Notes under the pieces: model-generated
The model's database searches: none
Seen by the model: only the letters and a program-made list of their open reading frames with translations
What the model was told of the DNA's origin: nothing
In this document: positions 60,701 through 64,000 of the stretch, piece by piece
Position numbering within the stretch: the stretch's first letter is position 1
Layout of the letters: every line of letters starts with the position of its first letter
Assembly: GCF_036373705.1 (NCBI RefSeq)
Contig: NC_089853.1
Location: 575,001 to 639,000, forward strand
Reading direction: 5' to 3'
From: Amia ocellicauda
Taxonomy: Eukaryota > Chordata > Actinopteri > Amiiformes > Amiidae
Length of the DNA: 64,000 nucleotides
Position numbers and translations under genes: made by a program

Positions 60701-61986
60701 GACTTGGTGCAAGGGCAATGCTAAAACAATTTCAGCAAAGACTAGTTATAATTTATGATAGAATGACTCTGATAAAAGTGTCAAATCTGATTGTATTGGA
60801 AATTATCATTGAATGTTGAATCTGTGACTGATCTTCAATAACTGTTTCAGAAAATGGCCAGCGCTCTGTGAAGGATCTGCGTGTCGTGGTGTTTCCCTGT
60901 GAATCCATCTTTGTGGGCTGCTGGCTCCTTTTACAGATGTTTGCCAACTGTACGTATCTGATATGAGAGGCTTTCTCACTAAACTGAAATAAATTGGTAG
61001 GATTTCTAAATATTGTAACACTTGGGGGGTTTTCGGGTCACAGTGAGATGGGGACTCAACCCCCGTCTCCTGCACCACAATGCAGCAATCTTACCGCATC
61101 AGGCCTCCTAGTGAGGCTCGACATCGCTCCAATTGTCAATATATATCATTCAATGTCCCCACGTTACAACAACTCTTAAGATAAACAATTGTAATTTTGT
61201 CTTCATTATTAACAGCTAACCAACTAATTTGTAGGACAGAAAAGCAAGTGTTCTATATTACTTACCTCTGTTGCATATACTACATTAATGATAACTTTCA
61301 ATTTGTACTTATTGCTTTCAGTTCAGATAAAGAAGGAACAAACGAGTAAGTATAATTTTAAAATATTTAATATTTCTCCCCTTCTAAATATAAAATTTAA
61401 TTATTTGTATCCCTATGTCTATATAATATATAAAGTAGATCCATTGTAAAATGTTCAGAAAGCTTGATTCCTGATTTATAAGTGTTTTCTACACTAATAC
61501 ACTTTAACAATTGTCTGCCTTCTATTCAGCATTTTGGATCTAAAGTTCTTTCGTTCTCTTCAAATCTGTGGGAGTTTAGCTTCTTATTTATTTTTAATTG
61601 TTTTTGAATTAGGATACGAGGTTCACAAGCATAACCAGGAAGATTACCCCGGCAGGTGTGTTTTCTTTTCTACACAGTATAGTGTGTCAGAGTTTTGTGT
61701 TTTTATCTGGAGATCTTATTCTGGTTTCTAGTAGAAGAAGCATAAGATATTTGTTGGCTTTTTCCTTGTTTGAGCCACTACTTTGTCAGGACAGTCAATG
61801 AAGATTGATATGTTTCAAGACTTTCAAGACTGAATAAAAACCCACCTCTGTATTTGGCAATGTCTGTTGTGTAAATCATGCTTTTGTGTGTTGTACTGCA
61901 GACAGAGAACATCACCTATTGAATCAATGCAATTAAATCAACTCGATGAGAGGGAGCGACCGGACACCGATCACATGACTCGCTGA
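24707..61986 (+). CDS. Gene B: double V-set Ig, multi-pass membrane protein (butyrophilin/SKINT-like)
   Basis: Hand-built spliced model of 18 exons: 24707-24761, 26627-26977, 33201-33548, 34029-34145, 34743-34838, 35289-35381, 37418-37492, 42202-42318, 54703-54741, 55169-55240, 55571-55654, 56431-56523, 58633-58713, 59382-59474, 60851-60949, 61327-61345, 61530-61655, 61902-61986. The joined frame is open for 680 codons and ends at TGA (61984). Signal peptide 1-18; V-set domains at 19-135 and 136-251; about 12 hydrophobic segments from 252 to 650; a polar tail ending DTDHMTR. Phase is 1 throughout until the 19-base exon. Exons 5, 6, 7, 14, 15 and 16 equal gene A's in length (96, 93, 75, 93, 99, 19). 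Introns have swollen to 37 kb by mobile DNA; one, 42319-54702, holds a nested Tc1/Polinton/L2. A plasma-membrane immune ligand or receptor is the inference. The exon at 35289 has a weak acceptor. Confidence 0.85.
24762..26626. other. Gene B intron 1, no gene recognised
   Basis: AT-rich to 25540. The GC-richer block at about 25545-26290 has the look of an old LTR or other insert but no paired ends or coding motif was found. Confidence 0.4.
26627..26977 (+). CDS. Gene B exon 2, V-set domain 1
   Basis: 351 bases, phase 1 to 1. [34 protein letters not shown] and DAGKYRC mark a full V-set. Sequons at NVT, NYS and NNT. Nucleotide sequence is very close to the gene A V exon over most of its length, indicating recent duplication or gene conversion. 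Confidence 0.92.
27123..27601 (+). mobile_element. Solo LTR with 5-bp target duplication
   Basis: Begins TGACAATCACAG and ends GGACTGTGACA, flanked on both sides by GCTTG (27118-27122 and 27602-27606). A TATA-like CTTTATAAACCCC lies near 27280. No internal region and no second LTR copy nearby, so it is a solo LTR formed by recombination. Orientation is inferred from the TATA box. Confidence 0.7.
27646..28139 (-). repeat. 3' LTR of the gypsy element
   Basis: On the - strand it starts TGTAGCGATCC and ends AAGGTCACTACA (TG...CA). 494 bases. The inner ~300 bases match the other LTR closely. Confidence 0.88.
28175..29124 (-). pseudogene. Ty3/gypsy integrase region
   Basis: The - strand frame 29124-28618 shows an integrase core: FHSDQG-type motif ([11 protein letters not shown]), then [18 protein letters not shown] with the catalytic Glu near residue 90, matching the D-D-35-E layout of retroelement integrases. 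The upstream zinc finger and first Asp are missing because the LINE interrupts. The ATG-like start lies in the LINE tail, so it is not genuine. A downstream frame (28852-28175) covers the proline-rich C-terminal extension, with a frameshift near 28600. Inactive. Confidence 0.88.
29405..30483 (-). pseudogene. LINE ORF2, endonuclease part only
   Basis: Frames 30483-30118 and 30016-29405 give the apurinic-type endonuclease: NIRSL near the start, LILTETWL, then [11 protein letters not shown] and [11 protein letters not shown], with the catalytic Glu, Asp/Asn and the SDH motif. A frameshift lies near 30100. The linker continues ([20 protein letters not shown]) but no reverse transcriptase follows. 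Confidence 0.88.
30697..31329 (-). pseudogene. LINE ORF1 with SGNH-esterase-like domain
   Basis: About 210 codons. The N-terminus has a CxxC...CxxC-like finger (YCLSC..., FTCTKC), then a coiled-coil-like stretch, then [13 protein letters not shown] and [15 protein letters not shown] and GTND are the block I and III motifs of SGNH hydrolases found in ORF1 of CR1- and L2-group LINEs. The C-terminal part runs out of frame near 30700 (the continuation 30731-30468 has the C-terminal DGLHPSWRG block with the His). Confidence 0.85.
31420..32182 (-). pseudogene. Ty3/gypsy gag-like region
   Basis: Frames 32182-31664 and 31794-31420. The second carries the gag-type stretch [20 protein letters not shown]...[18 protein letters not shown], typical of the capsid N-terminus of fish gypsy elements. 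A frameshift separates it from the upstream charged region. It stops at the LINE junction. Confidence 0.7.
32366..32675 (-). repeat. 5' LTR of the gypsy element, truncated
   Basis: About 310 bases, near-identical to the inner part of the 27646-28139 LTR (shared GTTTATTAATCTGTTACAG, CTTATATACACCCCCTATC). The outer ~185 bases of the LTR are missing, so no target duplication can be checked. Confidence 0.85.
33201..33548 (+). CDS. Gene B exon 3, V-set domain 2
   Basis: 348 bases, phase 1 to 1. [29 protein letters not shown] and DQGEYRC. The first ~140 bases and the last ~100 are clearly diverged from V1, while 33341-33445 is almost identical to both other V exons. The 5-kb gypsy insertion lies between V1 and V2. 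Confidence 0.92.
35490..35620. repeat. Repeat unit also present at 40105-40380
   Basis: The GTGCTGACAGTCAGGTTATC...CCAGTCGAGTTCC stretch and the following ATGTTCCATTTAAAT...TTGTAATGTTAAT recur at 40105-40165 and 40322-40380, where a SINE-like insert splits them. Confidence 0.8.
35621..35969. other. Gene B intron, unrecognised sequence
   Basis: Sits between the 35.5-kb repeat unit and the L2 fragment. GC content is higher than around it. I see no gene or known repeat. Confidence 0.4.
35970..36495 (+). mobile_element. L2-type LINE 3' fragment
   Basis: Encodes the end of the L2 ORF2: [34 protein letters not shown], then [15 protein letters not shown] and stop. Closely parallels 49860-50424. 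A short deletion near 36400 removes the APKWWND stretch partially and shifts frame. 5'-truncated. Confidence 0.88.
36500..37417. other. Gene B intron, nothing recognised
   Basis: Non-coding, leading to the exon at 37418. No named repeat. Confidence 0.4.
37796..37980. mobile_element. Tc1/mariner terminal-repeat relic
   Basis: ACTGGTCAAAAGTTTTAGAACACCCCCATTTTTCCAG is a characteristic fish Tc1/mariner end. No transposase and no partner end was found. Confidence 0.65.
37981..39330. other. Gene B intron, unrecognised, AT-rich
   Basis: Contains an (ATT)n run at 38756-38781, a poly-T stretch at 39060-39073, and a hairpin-forming GGGTCCATGTA...TACATGGACCC at about 39138-39176. G-rich GGGGAC repeats lie at 39300-39335. 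No coding exon. Confidence 0.5.
40024..40105 (-). mobile_element. CR1 3' end, short fragment
   Basis: AGAACATAAGAACATAAGAA followed by the CGAGAGGAGGCCATTCGACCC block shared with 22820-22880. Only the 3' terminus of the LINE remains. Confidence 0.75.
40166..40320 (+). repeat. tRNA-like SINE (partial)
   Basis: GGGCAGTGCTGTTGTACCCTTGAGCAGGTACTTCAC, then GTAAGTCGCCCTGGATAAGAGTGTC and an (AAT)n tail. It splits the repeat unit described at 35490. The tRNA-like head is largely missing. Confidence 0.75.
40385..41315 (-). mobile_element. CR1-like LINE 3' fragment, longest copy
   Basis: The - strand reads the C-terminal part of the CR1 polymerase protein: [17 protein letters not shown], then [20 protein letters not shown], then LVRALLDTV. 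That is the stretch after the catalytic YADD motif; the upstream polymerase core is missing. Frameshifted and with a ~40-base deletion near 40615-40630. Confidence 0.85.
41690..42201. other. Gene B intron, nothing recognised
   Basis: Non-coding sequence before the exon at 42202. Confidence 0.4.
42578..42793. repeat. Polinton left terminal inverted repeat
   Basis: Matches the reverse complement of 52487-52684 with scattered changes; also carries CT-rich TCTCCTTCTCTCCTTCTCTCAC, whose complement is at 52562-52585. Confidence 0.9.
42943..43466 (+). pseudogene. Polinton ORF of unknown function, frameshifted
   Basis: A frame beginning [13 protein letters not shown] at 42943 ends at 43101, and a second frame from 43104 continues in similar style ([20 protein letters not shown]) to 43466. 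The change of frame at about 43100 looks like a one- or two-base indel in a single gene of roughly 170 codons. I do not recognise a domain. By position (left end, + strand, upstream of capsid and protease) it should be a structural or early protein, which is a guess. Confidence 0.5.
43479..43745 (+). pseudogene. Polinton ORF, unknown
   Basis: About 88 codons, mixed charged/helical ([20 protein letters not shown]). May belong to the preceding gene or to a separate one; no family recognised. It overlaps the start of the capsid remnant frame. Confidence 0.4.
43740..44035 (+). pseudogene. Polinton major-capsid-protein C-terminal remnant
   Basis: The block [20 protein letters not shown], then [19 protein letters not shown] and IVYSVFDN resembles the C-terminal end of the double-jelly-roll capsid protein of metazoan Polintons (often annotated as F54H12.2-like). 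Only about 100 of the usual ~500-600 residues remain, and there is no intact start. Family assignment is from memory of the motif pattern. Confidence 0.6.
44037..44423 (+). pseudogene. Adenovirus-type cysteine protease of the Polinton, frameshifted
   Basis: Shows the protease pattern: catalytic His in [10 protein letters not shown], an acidic position and FFDSYG downstream, and the catalytic Cys in [10 protein letters not shown] near 44385. About 130 codons in all. The frame breaks at a C homopolymer (44262-44271) directly after FDSYG, separating His from Cys. In Polintons this enzyme processes capsid proteins. Confidence 0.82.
44965..45333 (-). CDS. Small Polinton protein, unknown
   Basis: Up to 122 codons (a start at MASQENG is more likely, about 106). 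Acidic low-complexity N-terminus, then a compact C-terminal part: [38 protein letters not shown]. Open with no stops. I have a weak impression that this C-terminal pattern recurs in Polinton-related elements, but cannot confirm it. Confidence 0.5.
   Translation of the reverse strand: MVRQGEKDYNTLTLNMASQENGVADAGAVVADTGPVEDASSSAELDVVTDVLRNMPSRSRRNADYILHKMAQKPRVTAWNEQGEFVFKGQLIKGSHMFDLLKSVTSTNKIPASCRPVGWNSF
45402..47615 (-). pseudogene. Protein-primed family B DNA polymerase remnant (Polinton pPolB)
   Basis: One frame on the - strand from 47615 to 45402, interrupted by two in-frame stops (TAG at 47066-47064, TGA at 46709-46707). The N-terminal part has three degenerate tandem repeats ([36 protein letters not shown]). 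The middle has Cys/His-rich pairs (CPFC, CRKG...CKGC, CPKC, CQLC). The 3'-5' exonuclease I motif FFDFEC is followed by a deletion and a [10 protein letters not shown] block. The polymerase palm motifs are absent, so the C-terminal half is lost. Inactive. Confidence 0.8.
47693..48031 (-). CDS. Small Polinton protein, unknown
   Basis: 112 codons, open, starting [14 protein letters not shown]. Ends with a helical stretch ([20 protein letters not shown]). No domain recognised. Lies just upstream (on the - strand) of the polymerase gene. The next 250 bases contain related-looking GG(T/G)GGTCC units. Confidence 0.45.
   Translation of the reverse strand: MSLSPPAILYPRNGSSTPLYARVLPSIVWSPLESLRSTPSNIRQYAAIGRGLLDRQPYIPEPVEDLLEIIPQVVCELLRVLENQRIVVDAQNLAIEGQNLIMNTVNNAKYRI
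48560..50424 (+). pseudogene. L2 LINE reverse transcriptase, frameshifted
   Basis: Segments 48723-49268, 49290-49772, 49460-49795 and 49672-50424 together cover the polymerase: LDFSAAFDT (motif A) near 49335, [18 protein letters not shown] (motif B) near 49500, the FYADDAQIF catalytic box near 49590, and a C-terminal region ending [10 protein letters not shown]. At least three frameshifts. Endonuclease and ORF1 are missing through 5' truncation. Confidence 0.88.
50655..50870 (-). repeat. tRNA-like SINE
   Basis: On the - strand: GGGTTCAAATCCCGGG (B-box), CCTTGAGCAAGATGCTTCACTT, and the tail TGTAAGTTGCCCTGGAAAAG. It lies within the 3' part of the L2, in opposite orientation. Confidence 0.75.
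50990..51490. other. Polinton non-coding or decayed sequence
   Basis: AT-rich; no open frame of note. It should contain later exons of the spliced - strand gene that starts at 52019, but none could be assigned. Confidence 0.4.
51498..52019 (-). CDS. Spliced Polinton gene, 5' three exons
   Basis: Three consecutive - strand exons with GT-AG borders and matching phases: 52019-51974 (ATG GCA GGA AAC..., donor CG|GTAAGT), 51871-51806 (acceptor TTACAG, donor AAG|GTAAGC), 51574-51498 (acceptor TTCCAG, donor AGG|GTAAGT). They join to a 63-codon open frame starting [15 protein letters not shown], with no stop. The end is not found, perhaps because of the deletion/L2 insertion at lower coordinates. 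No family recognised; splicing of a Polinton gene near a terminal repeat is the notable point. Confidence 0.5.
51655..51740 (+). repeat. SINE fragment
   Basis: TTGCACCCTCGAGCAAGGTACTCCACATAGATTG and CTGTATAAATGGGGCCAAATAAGT match the SINE centre. Both ends are lost. Confidence 0.65.
52487..52684. repeat. Polinton right terminal inverted repeat
   Basis: Inverted partner of the left repeat. It ends ...GCCATAAAATATA and passes straight into Tc1 sequence, so the outermost part found on the left (42578-42609) is missing here. Confidence 0.9.
52971..53737 (-). pseudogene. Tc1-like transposase of family 4
   Basis: Two frames (53737-53339 and 53369-52971). DNA-binding part: [21 protein letters not shown], then [10 protein letters not shown] (GRPR hook). 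Catalytic part: LWTDETKIN and [18 protein letters not shown]. Downstream the third catalytic Glu should lie at about 52900, where the LNPIE-equivalent is visible on the - strand (SPDLNPIE) but out of frame. Frameshifts near 53340 and 52970. Confidence 0.88.
53928..54391. mobile_element. Solo LTR in the Tc1 right terminal repeat
   Basis: Runs from TGTTACGCCAGG to GGCTTGACA (TG...CA), flanked by ACTGT (53923-53927) and ACCGT (54392-54396), a five-base target duplication with one mismatch. It interrupts the Tc1 repeat between GTAATTATT and ACCGTTCACCC. No coding content. Confidence 0.65.
56257..56308 (+). pseudogene. Decayed extra copy of the fourth membrane exon
   Basis: After a good TTTTCAG acceptor the frame reads [18 protein letters not shown], paralleling the exon at 37418-37492 ([17 protein letters not shown]) base by base for its first ~45 bases. 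It is followed by GTATGG, but 52 bases breaks phase, so inclusion would cause a premature stop. I left it out of the gene B model. Confidence 0.55.
56681..58179 (+). mobile_element. Tc1-like element (family 3), full length
   Basis: Perfect family ends CAGTGAGGGGAAAAAAGTAT and ATACTTTTTTCCCTCACTG with TA on each side. Transposase on the + strand. Same family as 9605-11107, in the opposite orientation relative to the window. Located in a gene B intron. Confidence 0.95.
56965..57972 (+). pseudogene. Tc1-like transposase, frameshifted, catalytic triad present
   Basis: The start codon region is deleted (the frame begins ...[12 protein letters not shown]). A base is lost near 57073 and again near 57310-57320 and 57360. 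From 57397 to 57972 the frame is open: [24 protein letters not shown] and DLNLMENLW, so both Asp and the Glu remain, then the C-terminus to TKY and stop. Confidence 0.9.
58182..58632. other. Gene B intron, nothing recognised
   Basis: Non-coding between the Tc1 element and the exon at 58633. Confidence 0.4.
58720..59381. other. Gene B intron, nothing recognised
   Basis: AT-rich, no repeat named. Confidence 0.4.
59480..60850. other. Gene B intron with LINE tail
   Basis: AT-rich. A short LINE 3' tail lies at 60608-60650 (+): GGCTACCCTGCGAAGGGTGCTATACAAATAAAA, the same tail as the LINE at 29115-29165. No other feature recognised. Confidence 0.5.
60605..60652 (+). repeat. LINE 3' tail fragment
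   Basis: Matches the complement of 29135-29160 almost exactly (CTACCCTGCGAAGGGCGCTATACAAATAAAA). Only the terminal ~45 bases were inserted or survive. Confidence 0.7.
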
Positions 61987-62895
61987 CAGGGAGCTGGAGG
62001 GTCAGTTGGACTCTTGTCAAACACCCCCATCTGTAGAGGAACTGGTTTGCCGTTGGGATTGAGGAGGCTGCTCCAGCTCTGTGTTCAACAGTGTCCTTCT
62101 CTTACAAAGCAGCACAAGACCATTAGATATTCACTGGCCTCTGGTATTGAAATAGTTGCCCACAGTGATGGGGATCTCTTCCCATACATTCAGGGTGTGA
62201 GCCCTAGTGACATGTTAAAAGGATAAAATGTAGGAAGGAACCTCTGAAAGACATTCTGCTGGGAGTGTTTAATAGACTTGTATGCATTGTAAAAAAGTAT
62301 AGGCTATGTCATGTTTTTTTGTTTTTTAATCTGCACACAAGCTTGTAAACCATACTCTGGATAGAGCTGTGACATGCACAAGTTCAAGCGTGTTACAGAC
62401 AAATGCATAATGTCTTCCTATCCGCTATTTGACTAGTAGGTTTATAGCAAACATTGAGTATCAATGCTGTGGGGAAATGCCAGGGGCAGCAACCAGGAGG
62501 CAGGACAGCATTAACAGCAGGGACTGTTATATTATAAAGAACGACTGGACACCAACTGTATAGGTTGAACTGTATAGGAAGTTTTATTTGTCCCTGTTAC
62601 CATTGCCAGAACATGGCGTCCCTTTTCCGTTGCATGCGTACACACACACGCCCCCAGCATCGTATCCTAGCAACCCAAGCACGACACTCATTCACACAGG
62701 AAGACTGAGAACAGAACACGGGACACTTAATAATAATATGCTTAATTACTGAACATAACAGGGACGAAAACACGGCTTCTTAAATTCAGCGGAGAATGAA
62801 CTGTTCAGTGTTGGCTTTATCTGATCCTATGACCATCTAGGATTAGGATTACATAAACTGTTAGTATAGTTTAATATTGTGCCCTGGTTTAAGTA
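61987..62895. other. Gene B 3' UTR and downstream, no gene
   Basis: Starts directly after the TGA. I could not find a convincing AATAAA signal in the first 600 bases. From 62550 the sequence has a repeat-like character, but I could not classify it. Confidence 0.4.
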
Positions 62896-62896
62896 T

Positions 62897-63429
62897 TGTG
62901 ACGGTGTGAGGGGCACGGCCGGGGTCAGGGCGGATCTTTTAGTGGAGGAGACCACAAAACCTCTCCTCCAAGACTCCAAACCCCGGAAGCCAGCAGGGCT
63001 CCTGATGGCCATAGCCCCGCCCACCACTTCCTCTATGAAAGGAAACAGGAAACAGACCAGTGTGTGCATGCTTGGCTGGGGTAGCAAGCCAAGAATGTGA
63101 GCGTGAGTGTGTGCGTGAGCATTACGGATATTGATTATGAACTTGCCTTATCTCTTTTTTACTTCTGTCTGCCCGGTGTTTGGCTCTGCTGACCCGGGTG
63201 ATTACAGTTGTTATTATTATTATTAGTGTTTGTTTTTCAGTTAGGGACTGTTTATATTTAGTTAGTGCTCAGACACAGCTAGGTTTCTGTTTTGTATGTT
63301 TTCACACTGCACCTGCCATTGAGGGCGTCAATAAACTATCAGCAAGCCTGTTTTGTACCCTCTGTCTGCCTCCCTACTGTGTGTTTCAAGACCAGACCCC
63401 GCCTACAAACAAGCGCTTTTTTTGTGACA
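62897..63429 (+). mobile_element. Possible solo LTR
   Basis: TGTGACGGTGTGAGG at the start, TTTTTTTGTGACA at the end, and an AATAAA at about 63330. No matching target duplication was seen, so this is tentative. Confidence 0.3.
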
Positions 63430-64000
63430 GGCCACCCAATCTCTCACAGCATATATTGTATATTGGAAATAGTGCTAAAGTCACTACGAACCGCAGCTTA
63501 TAATACCGCAATGTGATGTGTAAAGAGTCTTGCTTAAAACTGATTGGACAGCGTTCCGTCAGTATGTGAACAAAATATCTTGTTAATGTATATCTAACAC
63601 AATACTGAAACACAATGCTATAATGAGTGAATGCTTCAATTGGATAATTACGTGTAAACTGATGTGTTATTGTGTTTGTTGTTTCTATGTGCAAATGGGT
63701 GCATTGTGTGTCATTCTGTTATAAAAGTGTCAGGAATATGAAACACTGGTCATGTGTGAGCTACTGCATGCCAGTATACATAGAGACAATGCTTAAGCTG
63801 TGAAGAGCAGATGATGGATAAATAACAGTTCCAGAGTGAGTGTTATAAGGCACAGTCACCATTGCTCTGTGTTCCCTCTGTTACAGATATACAGATTACC
63901 ACTACTTTATTTTCTGCCCTGCGGAGTCTCCCTCTGAGACCCGTAATGGAACCATTGAGGTCCCTGTTTCATAACTGCATTGCATTGCAGTTAGAGAACC
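63430..64000. other. Intergenic, nothing recognised
   Basis: No coding exon or named repeat was seen up to the window end. Confidence 0.4.

Larger units (their letters stand above)
34029..60949 (+). other. Gene B membrane-segment exon array
   Basis: Twelve phase-1 exons of 39-117 bases. Examples of hydrophobic cores: [18 protein letters not shown] (34029), [17 protein letters not shown] (34743), [12 protein letters not shown] (35289), [12 protein letters not shown] (37418), [16 protein letters not shown] (42202), [13 protein letters not shown] (55169), [16 protein letters not shown] (55571), [16 protein letters not shown] (56431). The 39-base exon at 54703 is short and polar, and corresponds by position to gene A exon 9 or part of exon 8. 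Confidence 0.75.

Overview
The window looks like intronic, repeat-laden nuclear DNA from a ray-finned fish. Reasons: several Tc1/mariner families with typical fish transposases, CR1- and L2-type LINEs, a tRNA-like SINE sharing an L2-like tail, a Ty3/gypsy element, a Polinton/Maverick, long CA/GT microsatellites, and GT-AG split genes. The species cannot be fixed from sequence alone. I see no bacterial features.

Three host genes can be assembled by hand. Two are + strand paralogues (gene A, about 4.19-17.97 kb; gene B, about 24.71-61.99 kb). Each encodes a signal peptide, one (A) or two (B) immunoglobulin V-set domains of butyrophilin/MOG/SKINT style, and then a long series of hydrophobic segments, roughly one per exon, giving some 11-12 membrane spans. 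Nearly every intron is in phase 1, so exons can be gained or lost without a frameshift. Between them on the - strand lies a tmem80-like gene (19.58-23.90 kb) whose first exon sits in a GC-rich promoter region head-to-head with gene B.

The rest is mobile DNA, mostly in the introns of A and B. 1-0.95 kb: decayed Tc1. 3.0-3.65 kb: Tc1 relic. 6.4-12.2 kb (gene A introns): four Tc1-like copies, one of them inserted in a CR1 fragment. 22.8-23.4 kb: CR1. 27.1-27.6 kb: solo LTR with a perfect 5-bp target duplication. 27.6-32.7 kb: Ty3/gypsy element on the - strand with a LINE inside it; reverse transcriptase is missing from both. 36.0-36.5 kb: L2 fragment. 39.3-41.7 kb: inverted-repeat element containing CR1. 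42.47-54.55 kb: a Tc1 element split by a 10.1-kb degraded Polinton, which itself contains an L2 LINE, plus a solo LTR in the Tc1. 56.7-58.2 kb: another Tc1.

The most interesting biology is the A/B pair: V-set ectodomains on a polytopic membrane body, with exon-by-exon correspondence, a second V domain in B, a near-identical shared patch between all three V exons, and a decayed duplicate membrane exon. Functions in immune recognition are inference from the V-set family only.
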